Below, piece after piece: positions 23,390 to 36,700 of a stretch of DNA of 64,000 nt (positions within the stretch are counted from its first letter, which is position 1; every line of letters starts with the position of its first letter). The notes beneath the pieces are model-generated. The model ran no database searches and was not told where the DNA came from. It saw only the letters and a list, made by a program, of their open reading frames with translations. The stretch is from Cyclina sinensis (lineage: Eukaryota > Mollusca > Bivalvia > Venerida > Veneridae). The position numbers and the translations under genes were made by a program. The stretch spans positions 34,152,949 to 34,216,948 of the forward strand of contig JAAONU010000008.1 in the NCBI GenBank assembly GCA_012932295.1, written 5' to 3'.

Positions 23390-24800
23390 TTTGAGTTTCC
23401 TGTATTATGTGGAACTAAGAGCTTTCAGTGAAACGGAAATAAAGGAGATTTTCATAAACTTGCTCCAAATCACCTCAGTTCACTCATTCCCAGAGTAAGG
23501 ATTTGATTCTTGCTCCGCGGGTCTTTATTTATTGATAATATACGTGTAATTTTTATGTACTTGGATTATTTTTGTTACCCTAATTAAAAATTTCATTTTT
23601 ACCGTAACAGAAACAAAATGTCTGAAACAAACATCTTTACTATGGTTACTAACAGTACCATAGGGAGCCGGCGCAGTGTTTGGATAGCATATAAAATGTT
23701 TATTTGAACATCTGAACACACTAGGAAAAAAATTGCCACCATATATTGAATGGACACTTATTGTTAATTTAGAAGGTAGAATATTATTTTTAAGGGATTT
23801 AAGGAACTTTATATGGTGGGAAATTTTTTTTCTAGTGTGTTCAGATGATATGGTGGGAAATTTTCCTAGTGTGTTCGGATGTTCAAATAAGCATTTTATA
23901 TGCTATCCAAACTCTGCGCCGACTCCCTATGAACAGTACAAGTAAAATTAACGAAGTACGTGTATATTCCTCTATTCATTAAGAAGGCTTTAGAATTAAC
24001 AAAATCTGAAATTTCCTTTAATATTTTTATTACATTTTCGGTTAAGTTGGTGAGTTTTTGTTTGTAAAAATATATATATGCCATTCATTATACAAGTTAA
24101 CTGTTGGCAAAAGGTCTTGGGAAAGGATAGTTACGTAGTTTTATGGGGCAGAGGTCAGAGGTCTTCTATGCATGTGAAGGCTGTCTGGATTTCGATAAGA
24201 GTACATGTATTCTACTGAAGAGCACGTGTATCAGTAAACTTGTCAGTTAAAGTACAGGGGACACTTACTGGTATTTTAGAAGGTAGAATATCAGGGGCGG
24301 AACAAGGATTTCAGGTTGGGGGGGGGGGGGGGGGGGGCACAAAATGTTCGTCCCAATTTGTGTCCGTTTTCTATCTCATTTCAGTGGTTGTGTTTATGCT
24401 AGAGTTTACTGATTTGGCAATATCACAAGGGCCTCTGATTTTTCAATTCAATGTTGAACAATAAATTATACATTATTTAAAGACATATTCAAAATAGACC
24501 TACAATAACACCTATGGTCCGGGAATTTTAGACACCCCCCCGCCCTGGATCCGCTAGTAAATGTTATAAGGAATTTTATGTAAACTTAAAAAAATGTGTA
24601 ACAACGTCATAGAGTTAATCTTTTTCGTAAGTTCTATTCTGCATGCATTTATGTATGGATGTATGCATGCATTTTGGCTAGAATTCTGCAGACAGACCAT
24701 GTGCAGTCATCGTTGTAAATTTCACATTTTTACGGCATAGTTAAAGAAGAAAGAATGCTATGTGCATACGCACTGCTAACCTAGTATACTAGCCACAGAA
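23390..24800. repeat. Diverged duplicate of 59.26-59.94 kb (left copy)
   Basis: Shares with the right-hand tract, in the same orientation and order: TCATTCCCAGAGTAAG, TTATTTTTGT, AACAGAAAC, GCTGTCTGGATTTC, AATAAACTTGTCAGTTA (TAAACTTGTCAGTTA here), GACAGACCATGTGCA, TTTCACATTTTTACG and GAAAGAATGCTA. It is longer because of the MITE and other insertions. Confidence 0.7.
23659..23931. mobile_element. Fold-back hAT-like MITE with 8-bp target duplication
   Basis: 273 bp. The inverted arms are about 85-90 bp, starting CATAGGGAGNCGGCGCAG and continuing GTTTGGATAGCATATAAAAT to CACACTAGG. AACAGTAC flanks both ends (23651-23658 and 23932-23939). The related sequence near 59490 has a similar unfilled AACAGAC site. 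Confidence 0.88.
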
Positions 24801-25044
24801 ACAAAAGGTTAGTCTTGAAGTGCTCTTTGCTATAGACTATTTCCAAATGACAGATAAATGAATTTAAAAAAGTAAAAGAAAAAACACACTGTATTTACCA
24901 AATGTAGTTTTAGCTCTGCAAATGTTTCATTACAATATAATCTATGTAAGTACATGTAATTGTCTAGTTTCTTGTACGGCTAGTGAGCGTTTAAGCAGTT
25001 CCATAAGTAGTGGATACATTCGGTCATTGTTCTTTTTTTGCCTT

Positions 25045-25185
25045 AAATCTGTTTTTTGCGTTTTTGCGCTGGCGGGGCGAAAGTTACCGTTTGTTTTGTT
25101 TTCAAAGTAACCCTTTGTCATAGTTTCAACCTTTTGCCTTTTCGCCCCAAAATGCACTCATACAACATGGCACAAATCAGATATT
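25045..25185. repeat. Fragment related to the 57.64-58.2 kb hairpin cluster
   Basis: Contains GCGCTGGCGGGGCGAAAGTT and, at its right end, CTTTTCGCCCCAAAATGCAC then ACAACATGGCACAAATCAG. This end is the reverse complement of the left end of the cluster at 57640 (CTGATTTGTGCCATGT). Confidence 0.65.
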
Positions 25186-25384
25186 ATACCTACCTGTACA
25201 TTCAGGTCTTCTCAGTGGTACAAGATAGGGTTTTGAAGTAGTCTTACAGGATTTGAATCTAACTTGTCAAAATGCTCACCACCTTTACACTAGTTGTCTT
25301 TTACATGGTCCAAGGTGAAAATCACATATCATTTGCTAGATAATACAATAAGGATACTGCCAATCAGAATGTCTATCTACGTTG

Positions 25385-25700
25385 TGCCTCTGTGGTACAT
25401 CAGAGGATTCTGAATCATCTTTGCATTACTAGGCGGTTGATGCTGTTCGGTTCGGGTTCGAATCCAATTACAACAGCGCTATTCGTGCCATCTGGCGACC
25501 GTAAAATGTCTCCCCGTACATATAGTCAGTGTTGTTTTACATTTAACACCTGTCACCGGTGTGGTGTGAGGTGGACACTTATATCCCAGTTATTTGCGCA
25601 ACTTTTTTTTGGTTGTTGCGATGGCCATGCTGTCTAAGGCATTCTTACTTTGCAATCCTAGGTGGTTGATGCCATTCGGTGTGGGTTCGAATCCAACTTG
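25385..25700 (+). repeat. tRNA-like repeat pair with B-box motifs
   Basis: GGGTTCGAATCCAA occurs twice, at about 25456 and 25683. Each is preceded by CTAGGNGGTTGATGC. The second has GTCTAAGGCATTCTTAC upstream, like a tRNA-Leu A box and variable region. This suggests two tRNA-derived SINE remnants; arms do not fold into a convincing tRNA. Confidence 0.5.
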
Positions 25701-26843
25701 GAACTTGATTATTCAGATGCAGACACTTACAAGACCAATAAACTATAGTTCAAGTAGTTTGAAAAGGTCAAACTCAGTGTTTGCAAGTGGTGTCACTTAG
25801 GTAAGGGTAGGTAGCACAAAAGATTCAAGGAGCTGTGACCCCCTTGAACTTTTTTTACTGAAATTAGGGGAGGTAACTGCTGTAAATTATAAGAAAAGCA
25901 AGTGTTGTCACTTATAATGTAAACAGAACAAAAAGAAAAGGACTAGTTCCAAGAACATCAACTCTTTACAGAGTGAATACAGATCAAAATTTAACAGCTT
26001 TAATTTGGTAAAGCTATAATTACAGCTGACAAAAGGTCATGGTTTGTTAGATGCTGCAGACACTCTGATCTAAACGCATGAAATAAGTGAAATAAGGAAA
26101 ACTTTGTTCTGTATAGACTCAATTATTTCAGAGTTAGACAATTCAACATAATGGTAGTTGAAGACTTTTTTTTTCAAAATGAAGCTTGTTTTTCAACCAG
26201 TGTCTTGAACACATTTAGTTGCACAGCTAATTCTGCAAGCTGATTTTAGCCTCTAACAATATTGCCTCTGCTGTAGAAAAGCGACTTTAGATTATAGGCA
26301 ATGTGGTTCCAGACAAGGAGTTACTATGTGCTTCTTGCATATCTTGGAGAAAGATAATAAAACAACTCGGTATCAACTTTAAAGAAGTAGGTCACATGAC
26401 TTCATATACGAATTTCATTAAAAGCTTATTTTATACGACAACAGTTTGTAATTATTTATAAGTCCTTTCCATGCTGGTTTAGAGCAGAAAATATACCAGT
26501 ATTGGTAAGTATATAAAGACACCAATTCCAGTCCAGAAACAACTTTAAAAACACATTGGACACCTTAGTTTAGATTTACCAGACAATGAATTATTCCAAA
26601 GTCCTGGGCATTGTTTTGTTGTACAGCTAAACTCTGAGTTACACCAAACTTAACTGGATATGCGATACTGTAATAAAACTCCAAAAATTTCACATGCCAG
26701 GCCTACACAAATAGGACTCAATGAACTGTTAGTAGATTTACAGCTTCAGGCATTGTTCTCTGTTTCATTTTGGAAAAGATTTAAAATCTGTTTCCTTCAA
26801 TAAAACACAAGACAAACACTGTTCTTTAGTGACTAGCCAACAT

Positions 26844-26849
26844 TTTATT
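26844..26849 (-). terminator. Candidate polyadenylation signal AATAAA
   Basis: AATAAA on the minus strand, about 0.84 kb after the stop codon at 27685. It is plausible as the 3' end of the MLLE gene but unsupported by any transcript evidence. Confidence 0.35.
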
Positions 26850-27006
26850 ATTAGCAGAAGAAAAAGTTTTAAAAAGACAGTAAATGAAGAGATAGACCTA
26901 TTAAGCATGTCTCTCATACGGTTACAAGCAACATATTTATAGTCAGTTTTCTCCTCTTCTCAAGTATCTTCGTATAAGGTCCTTACTTATAACACAATAC
27001 ACACAA

Positions 27007-27220
27007 TTAACCCTGAACATGCTGAAATTTTGTAATGGATTTGCCCAGCTTTGAATTTGGAACAGTCCATTCAAAGTTTAAGGGATTTCAATATCAAAAT
27101 ACAAAAATAGAGCTACCAACAGTATAGAGCCTGGTCAGACTGCACGGATGTGCAGGCTGACCTGGCTCTATACTGGTGGCAAAGGCTAATCACTTTCGGC
27201 TCCAGCACGTTAAGGGTTAA
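27007..27220. mobile_element. TTAA-flanked MITE, inverted copy in the probable 3' UTR
   Basis: TTAACCCTGAACATGC at the left and GCACGTTAAGGGTTAA at the right. The interior is the reverse complement of the copies at 1097 and 9163. If the 3' end is near 26.84 kb, this element lies in the 3' UTR of the MLLE gene. Confidence 0.7.
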
Positions 27221-27684
27221 GGTTAAAATGAATCATAAGCATATATCAAGTTTGCATTTTTTTTTAATATTGAGGAAGTACATATTCATTTACTTTTTTA
27301 CTATTTTTGTATTTTTTTCTAACATAAATATATATGAGAAGAGATAACAGACTTCCATAGAAATCAGTTTAAACTGTGCATCTTTTTGTTTTATCTGGTT
27401 GCTTATTTTAAACACTCACTGGCAATCTCTATTATAAAATATCTAATATTCATCGTTTTTCTTACAATGACTGTTCAAAACCAACATGCAGGCAAAAACA
27501 AAACCGGAAAAGGTCAAGTTCCCAATTACTACTGAATTTGTTGTCGGCATATAACACCCAACATTTTTGTTTTCTAAAATTCAGTCAAATATTCAATGAG
27601 AACTTTTGAAAAAAGCAAAATTAACCGTCAATCAATCACAATCTTTAGGGAAACTGTTCAATTTGCACATTTAAATAAATCAAT

Positions 27685-27771
27685 CTACTTTCTTCTTGTC
27701 TTTCTGGCGGCCTGCCTGGGGCGAGCCTCCTTAGCTTCGTGAGCTTGCAACACTGCCACAGCTTCCTCAAC
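27685..27771 (-). CDS. Exon 4: end of MLLE domain and C-terminus
   Basis: 87 nt including TAG. It continues the last MLLE helix as [16 protein letters not shown], then a basic tail [12 protein letters not shown]. In vertebrate PABPC1 the same helix ends in a different, less basic tail. The intron before it (27772-30262) carries a decayed mariner. A minus-strand AATAAA at 26844-26849 could end the transcript. Confidence 0.85.
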   Translation of the reverse strand, partial: VEEAVAVLQAHEAKEARPRQAARKTRRK

Positions 27772-30700
27772 CTGTGATACAGTAAAACATCAATTAGATC
27801 AGCTCACACAGTTTCAACCATTTACATCCCCTTTCGGTATAGCATTACTTTGGTAACAAGAATCACATGACATTTTTTTTGCTGTAACAACTAACAAGTG
27901 ACAAAACAGTTTGTACTTTTCAATATTAAGACTTTTGTGCATAAATAGGCCATAATCTTCCTTGCCATTCTTGGTAAACATGTACAAATACGATGGTCGT
28001 CCGGAATGTTTGTAGACACTTGCTTTAATATGATTATTTCGCATTAGAATTAAATGAAACTTTCTCAACCAATGTTCTATGATCGATGCTACAAAATTTC
28101 AAAACTTTCCGTTCTTAAACAACGAAACGGCACGGGTTTATGTAAAGGGATGTATAGGTGTGCGGAGCACGCCATGACGTAACATTGTGAATTTACTTTC
28201 TAAAATGTGACGTCCAAGTTGAAGCGCCGTTATTCTTTCTCAAAATATTCATCGTTGCATCCCACACATTTCCTCTGTCTATCAACCCATTTGTCATACA
28301 CCTTTGAATACCAGTCACTCTCAATTCCAGAAATAATGCGTAGTGTTGCTGTTCTTAGTTCAGTGAAATTCCTGAATTTTATACCTCTGAGTTGCGACTT
28401 TATCAATGGGAACACGGCGAAATCCATCGGCGCTAAGTCCGGACTGTATGGTGCATGCAGCAGAGTCTCAAAACCCCAGTAACTGAATTTCTAGCGAAGT
28501 AGTTGCAGCCGTATGCGCAGGGTCATTGTCCTGATGAAGAATCACATACTCCAAATTCTCTGAAACTGCGGGTCTTTTCTTCCGTAGAGCCTGAATGAGG
28601 TCTCTCCTTAGGACCTGAAAATAGCATTTCAAACCTACTTGCGTCTTTACATTTTAAGGCATTTCACATGTGCAGTTAATATTATAATAATTTAATTCAT
28701 AATTATGTGTATGCTAACGTTTAATTAACAGGTAATAAAAACCACAATTACCTTTCAGTAGTAGTCTGCATTAACAGTGGTCCCGTGGGGTACGGTGTGA
28801 GTGAGGATCATACCGTGTCTATCCATAAATAGAATAAACATGTGCTTTCCCATTGACTTCGTAACTTTGGTTTCTTTGGTGGCGGAGAGTCTTTATGCTT
28901 CCATACGCTAGACTGCTGTTTGCTTTCGGGCTCAAAATAGTGAAACCATGATTCATCAGTTGTAATAATTCTGTCCAAAAATGCATCACCGCCCCCTTTT
29001 CCATTTGCGAAGAAATGATTTTTCTGCTCTAACACGCGCCTCTTTATTATCACCAGAAATTAATCTGGGGAGCCAACGTGCACAAACACGCTCCATTCCA
29101 AAGTTTTCAGTGAGAATTTTATGCACAGTTGTATGGAAATATCACATTGTTAAAAAAAATCTCTTACTGTAAGGCGCCGTTCATCATCAATGACGTTCTT
29201 CACTAACGTTAAGGATTTCTCATTAATAATGCTTGGTCTTCCTGAATGTAAATCTTCTTTAGTTTCAACTCTACCATCATGAAATCGCTTGTACCATTTG
29301 TATACAAGAGCGCAAGAAACAATTGGCCTCTTACTGTTTGAATTAATAAATTCCATCGTCTCTCCAGGCGTTTTCCCAAGCTCCATGCAAAATTTTACTA
29401 GCACACGCTTCTCCGCCCAAACGTCTGACGTCATTTTTGGCGAGTTTTCTTCCATGATTTATTGACAATAGTTCTCCTCACTTTTTTATTTCTAAAACGG
29501 TAACGTTCAATTCATAACAATATGACGTCAGCGTGTAACGTCACGTTATGGAGTGTTTATCATAACGTAACCCGTGATTTTAACAGGTAAAATACCCAAA
29601 GAAAGAAGGCGCATCATGCGGTATGAGACCGGTAAATATCTCCAGTTTTGACGTGCTCCGGTACCCCTATACAAGGTTGCCACGGAAAGGATCACACAAA
29701 GACTGATATCGATTTCATGTTTTTATCTTAATCAAGCTATGCAATTATGATAAAGGGTGTGCTAAACATAAAAAGTTTGAAAAAATAGAATTAACAAAGA
29801 AATATCGGTTGTCTATGGATTTTCCGGACAAGCCTCGTAAGTAAGATATAAAAGAGACATTCTCATATACCAGAATAATAAAACTGTTAAACAATAGGAA
29901 GACAGACAATGTAAACATATTTAGTCATGTATTTCTAATTTCCTAACCAACTTAGGATTTGTTTTCAAGAATATTGGCTAAAGCTTACAGAAACTTTATT
30001 GAAACTCGACATTACTGCTTAATCTGACTGGCTGCAAATGTTTCTATTTCTGCAATCAATGAAGAGGAAAAACTTATTCCTGCGGTTTGAACAAGGTCTG
30101 CTCTAGTTTCTAATCACCAAGTCTTAAAAAACGACCCTAAATATAATTTATCATTTAAAAAAAAAATAAAGAAAGAAAAAAACTGAACTGAAAACTGAAA
30201 GTCTGTCTCAGAAATAAAGAAAGGTTCGGGTTCATTGATTAAGGAAAGCAAATTACACTTACCTTAGCCTTCAGAGATTCCGAAGATTCCAACATGTGCA
30301 GCAACTCAGAGTTGTCAATCTCAAGCAACATGCCGGTGATCTTACCTGCGAGGTCGGGGTATATGCGCTGAATGAGGGGAAACAAACGCTCTCCAAACAT
30401 CTGTTTCTGTTCCCAGGGCGGGGCAGCTGCAAACATACAGGCTGTCAGAGCATCCTGGCCCGCTACAACAAGAGCTTGTATGGGCTGCTATATGAAACAT
30501 AAAATCAAATTTTTCTGAAAGAATACCACCTTTTTTACATTTGATCATTTTTCAGTTTCTGTGAAGGTGCTGTAGTAAGTAAGGAAGTAGCTTCACCGAG
30601 TACTGAACATTTATTAAGATTAAATGGGCTCCAATAAGGTACCCCAAGACTAAACAAGAAATCGGTAGAACCGATGGATTCTCCCCGAATAAAAGCCAAT

Positions 30701-33700
30701 TCCAAAAGGGCTATTGTTTAATATGTATTCTTTTAAAGTATGAAAAATAACAAAAAGCAATAACTCCTAAATTATGCAAAATAGAGTTACGGTTCTTGCA
30801 CGTTGCACTTCTCCTCATAGAGATCTATTTACCAATAAAGTTTCATGTTAATATGTCTTATACTTTGTGAGATATGCCCCGGACAAAAAATAAGTATGAG
30901 AAATTTCAAAAGGCAATAACTGAAAAATTAATAAAGCAAGAGTTATGGTTCTTGTGCACTGCACTGCTCATCAATGAGATCTATCTACTTATAATGTTTC
31001 AAGATGATAACTCTTATACTTTGTGAGATATACCCTGGACAAAGAATAATTATGAGAAATTTCAAAGGCTAATAACCCCAAAAACGATAAAGCAAGAGTT
31101 ATGGTTCTTGTGCACTGCACTGCTCCTTAATGAGATCTAACTACCTATGAAGTTTGGTCTTGATAACTCTCATAGTTTTTGTGTTATCCTCCGGACAAAA
31201 TTATGACGGACGGACGGACGAACGGGACGGACGGACAAAGCGGCAACTATATGCTCGCCCTTCGGGGAGCATAAAAACCGTAAGAAGACATTTCTAGATG
31301 TAGAATCAAGATTGTTAAACATGAACATGTCTTTAAGACTATCTGCTGAAATTCTGAGTTGTGTTACAAGTTCTGCAGCTTTCACTAATTGATCAGTAAC
31401 AATTCAAATGTTCACCTTAAGCCTGAAAACAAGCATACCTGCGGCCCTTTACTCTGAAAGGACAATTTGTTTCTGTTAAGTCTCTGAAGTTTGTTTCTAT
31501 CGTAATCAACACAGGAACACTGTGAATTATTGGTAGTGCCTTCTTCGGAACTTGTGTCTATATTGCCTTTGCTTGACGACATATACAGATGAGAAATTTG
31601 TGTTACACTTCCAAGGCGAACTTGATCCATCAGAATTGTTTCAAGAGAACCATTAGGTTCAAACTTTACACCATGATTTATTCTTACTTTTGAAAATGTT
31701 TCTAGTGCTTCCTTTGATGTTACCAATTTCTCTTGATTTCTTTTCATCAACACAAATGCCTGGGAGATATTATGCATTGCTGTTTTAATACAACCTGTTG
31801 TATTTTCTACATCTTCAAGTTTACCATTGACAGGGTCTATAACAGTCTGAAGCTCCTTGTCTAACTTGTCGGAACACCTCTCTATGTCTTGAATGGCGCG
31901 CTGTTCTTCTTCTTTGATTTTTTCTTCAAGCTTTGCCCTGAGTTGACTTACTTTTTGTACTTCTTGTTCTCTGCTTATTTGAAGGGAAGTTCTCCAACTA
32001 TTCAACTGTTCCAGGCATAGTTTGAATCCTTTTGATGTTATCAAAGCACTGAAGGAACTCTGGGACATAATTTTTTCTTGTTTTCATCAGCTCAGGGATG
32101 AACAATACGTCACGACAATGTCTAAAATTTAAGAAAACAAAATTCAGACCTGTCGTTGTGAATGGACATAAGCCATACTTAGGACAAGAACAAGTATTTC
32201 TCTGGAAATGAAGGCTAGATAGTATAGGAAAGAGTGAAAAAGGAAAGGAATGTTAACAAACACATATCAGTTGGTTAGTGTAGGCACACGTTTATCAAAA
32301 TATAAATTACTTAACATATTTATTGTTTGGTGGTAACCCGTCTTTGAAATTGCTGGTAACAGCCTTAGCACAAGCACCTTTACATCTGATTACTGTATCA
32401 TTTATTTTTAACTTGTATCATTTTTGCGAGCATAGGAAGTAGATGTGTTTACCCACTGTTATATTTGTAATACCATAAATAATTATACTGATAAAAATTA
32501 TCATAAATGACAACGAACAACAAAAGAATTAAACATAAATTATATGTTGTTTGTCAGTTGAGGTAAATGCACTGCTTATACATATAATAGCTAATAAATT
32601 CTTTCAGAACAAGAAATTATTATTCATAATGTAAATGTTGATATCAAATAACTTAAAACTATAACAGCATACTTTTTCAAGAAATATTTCATGAGAACAT
32701 CCAAACTAGGCCTTCATGAATAACAATGTATTTTCACCAAAAAAAACCCTTAAGTGTGACCTTAACCTTTAAGGATTGTCTCAATTTTCATCACATTTAC
32801 CCAAAATTTTTTTCAAAATTCATCTATGAATAACACAAACTCTTCAGAAAACATGACTATATATTGACAAGCGTATCATTACATTTGACATACAAATGTG
32901 ACCTCGACCTTTGAGGTGTAGGCCTAATTCTTGCGTGCGACATGTTGTCATCATGTCAAAGACATTTATTCCAAGTCATTTCAAAATCCACCCAGGGATG
33001 TCAGAATTGTTGACCAGACACGATCATCAATGCTCCTTTATGAAATATTCACATAATGACTTTGGACGTACAAGTGTGACCTTGACCTCTGAGCTGGAAA
33101 TCTGATTCTTGCGTGCATCACGTCACCATGTCAAACACATTTATGCCAAGTCATCTTAAAATACATCCAGGAATGACAAAATTGTTGACCGCACACAACC
33201 ATCAATGTACTTCTATGAAAATTTTCTTTCAAGTCCAAGTGTGACCTTGACTTTTGATCTACAAACCTGGGTCTCTGAGTGCCACACGTTTATGCAAATT
33301 TATTTCAAAATCTATCCATGACTGAGTAAGTTACGGACTGGACAAAAAGTGGACAGACTGATGGATGGACAATTCAAAAACTATATGCCACCCTTTGGGG
33401 GCATAACAAAAACACATTTGATCTTGCACAAAAAAGAACTAGAGTTTATTTTTGAGAAAAACATATGTCTCCCCGCCCCCAGCCTCAAATGTCATTTACC
33501 ATGAAAAATACTATTCAATTTTGGATAAATCAATGGCTTTAACTTTGCTTGAAATCATCCAGCCAGTATAAGCCAATACTATTCGTAACTAAACTTGCTA
33601 ATGATGATTGCTGTGAAGTTTCGTCAAAATATAACCAGCTGTTATGGAGATATACCCAACTGTATTTGACTTTGGACTAATGAAGGGCTACAACTAGCTA

Positions 33701-36700
33701 AAAATCATCCAACTGAAACAAGATGAAAAACTGCATAACTACTCAAGTTTATAATCATTCATGTGAAGTTTCCTCAAATTCAGTCAACAGATATGGAGAT
33801 ATGATCAAATGTATTCAAATTTGGACAAGTTAAGGGCCATATTTCCACTGTAAATTAGCAGATAGGAACACATCAGTAATACTTGTTATTTCACTTGCGA
33901 ACAATCATTTCTGTGACGTTTTGTCAAAATCAGACAAGTGGCTATTGGAGTTATGCCAATGTGTGTTCAAATACGGACAAATCAAGGCCTGTAACTCCAC
34001 TAAAATCAGCTGGCCGGCAAACATCAATAATACTTGTAACCACACTTGCTAACAATCAATTCCTGTGAAGTTTTTGAGGTTTTTTAATCAGGCTATCGGT
34101 TATGGAAATATGCCCAAATGTGTTCCAATTTGGACCAATCAAGGCCCATAACCTTGCATGAAATCACTGAACTGGAAAATTTCTATGATATGCTCCACTA
34201 GGTTTGGTACCAATTAATCATAGCAAATTCCATTGAACTTAAACCAGTGGTTATGGAGAAGAAGCACAGGTAAATTGAGATATATACAGACAGACAGAAA
34301 GCAAAAAACAATACATCTCCCACCCCACTATGTGGGGAAGTGGAGGGGGAGGGGAGAATGATATAATTACAATGCAAGATCCACAATTTTGTTTATTAAT
34401 ACAAAATCATATCCGTTTAACAAAAGATGTCAAAATGACATTTTTGCCCCACCCAATTTGAAGTTTGCAGGCTGTGTTTCGAATGTTACTCAAGTTACTG
34501 AAGAGAAACAGTTCTCAGTTTCAAGGTGACCTTGAATCTCACCTTAATAACAACAGAAGCTTTCTACACAATGAAAGCCACCCTATGAAGGCTGCAGGCT
34601 CTAGGCCAAATGATACTTGAGTTATTAAGTGGAAAAGGTTATCAAATTAAATGTGATCATGACCTTGACCTTTATCTTACTGAACGAAAAAGGCGACTTC
34701 TACTCAATAAGGGCAACCATCCTGTGAAGCATAAAACTGTGGGTCAAATGGTACACAGATCATTCACCAGAAACCATTTTCACTTTCAAGATGACCACGA
34801 CCTTGACAAACTGAAGTTAAAAAATAATAAGTATTTTCTTCTCAAAAAGACAACCACCTTATGATGTTTGAATGCTGTGTGTCAAATTACACTGGAGTTA
34901 TTGAGCAAAAAAAAAATTTCCAAATTCAAGGTGAACATGACTCTGACGTTTGACCAACTGATCCCAAAAAATAGGGACCTTCTACTCATTAAGGGCAAAC
35001 ATTCCATGAAGACTGAATGTTGGAAGTCAAATGGTACTCAAGTTATTAAGCAGACATCATTTTCAAATTCAAGGTGACCAAGACCTTTGACCTTCTGACA
35101 TCAAAACAATAGGGTTCATCCGCTGTATGGAATTTGAATGCTCTGGATCATACCGTACCCAAGCTATTAAGCAAACACCATTTTCAAATTGAAGTTGACC
35201 ATGACCTCGACTTTATGACCCTAATTACAATAGGTGTCTTCTGTTCAATAGGATAAACTTTATTATGAAGTTTGGAGGGTGTAGGTGACATGGTACTCAA
35301 GTTATTGAGGAGAAACAGTTTTCATATTCAATGTGACAGTGATCTTGACCTTTAACCTTCTGAACAATAGGGGTCTATTACTCAATAAGGGCAACCAGCC
35401 TATGAAGTTTGAAGACATGGGATCAGATGATACTCAAGTTCATGGGTGGGAATTAGTTTTTCAAATCGAAGGTGATTGTGACCATAACCTTTGACCTACT
35501 GACTTCAAAACAATATGCATTTTCAACTCAGGGTAAATAAACACTCCATGACACTTGAAGGCTCTGGGTCAAATGATGCTTGAGTTATTAAGCGGAAACC
35601 ATTTCAAATTCAAGATACATTTAAGTAACCATAACTTTGACCTACTTACCAAAAATCAATAGGGATCTTTACCACGTAAGGGCAACCACCTTGTGAAATT
35701 TGACGGCTGTGGGTCAATGGTACTCGAGTTATTGAGTGGAAACCAATTTCAATGTGAAGGTGATGATGACCTTGACCTTTGACTTACTGTCTGAAACTCA
35801 AAAGAGATCTTCCACTCAATAAGTGCAACCATTTTATGAAGTTTGACATTTACCTTTGATCTATGACCTGAAAAACAATAGGTGTCTTCTACACAATAAG
35901 GGCAAACAACTCTGGACCATGCAAATGGTACTTGAGCTATTCAGTGGAAATGGCTTCTGAATTCAAGGTGACACTGACCTTTACATGTACCTTTAACCTA
36001 CTGACCTCAAAAACACTTGGGGTCTTGTACACAATAAAAGCAACCACTATAGTAAGTTTGAAGGCTCTTGGTCAAATGATACTTGAGTTATTTAGTGGAA
36101 ACCATTTGCAAATTGAAGGTGACCATGACCTTGAACTTTGACCTACTGACCCTAGAAACTATTGGAATGTTTAACTCAATAAGGGCAACCCTCCTATGAT
36201 TTTTGAAGGCTGTGGTACTCAAGTTACTAAACGGACATGGTTTTCAAATTCAAGGTGACAGTAACCTACTGACTTCAAAAACAATAGGTTTCTTCTACTC
36301 AATAAGCCTTATGAAGTTAGCAGGTAGGATGCAGCTGAAATGGTACTCAAGTTGTCTACCGACCAACCTACCAACCAAGTGACCGACACCTGCAAATCAA
36401 TACACCTCCTCTTCTCTGAAGCGGGGCATAACAAAATGTGTAAATCATTTCCCAGAATGTCTTAATCTGGATTGATTTTACATTACCATTATCATTATAG
36501 TTATCAACAAGACTAAGTGGCGGCGTGGCTGAGTGGTTAACGCGTCGGACTAGAAGTCAAAGGATTGCTAGCCGCATGGGTTCAAACCCATTCAGGGCCA
36601 AGCCATTGTTTCCTTGAGCAAGAAACTTTACACTCATTCCTTAGAACTGGTTGGTTCCAGGAACGGATTCGAGAGTGTGTCTATAAGCTAAAAGCTTCCC

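Larger units (their letters stand above)
21328..26820. other. Intergenic region between ACOX and the TRIM/MLLE gene
   Basis: No exon with recognisable coding content on either strand. The stretch just above 21328 is the expected ACOX promoter side, but I see no TATA box or other element I can defend. The tract 23.4-24.8 kb is duplicated near 59.3-59.9 kb. A run of about 20 G residues near 24320 may be assembly-sensitive. Confidence 0.6.

Noticed and set aside
24315..24340. Possible G-quadruplex regulatory element (long G run)
   Set aside because: A pure homopolymer with no gene nearby; as likely a sequencing or microsatellite feature.
36518..36600. Possible tRNA-Ser gene
   Set aside because: No acceptor-stem pairing, a SINE body follows and a 12-bp target duplication flanks the whole unit.
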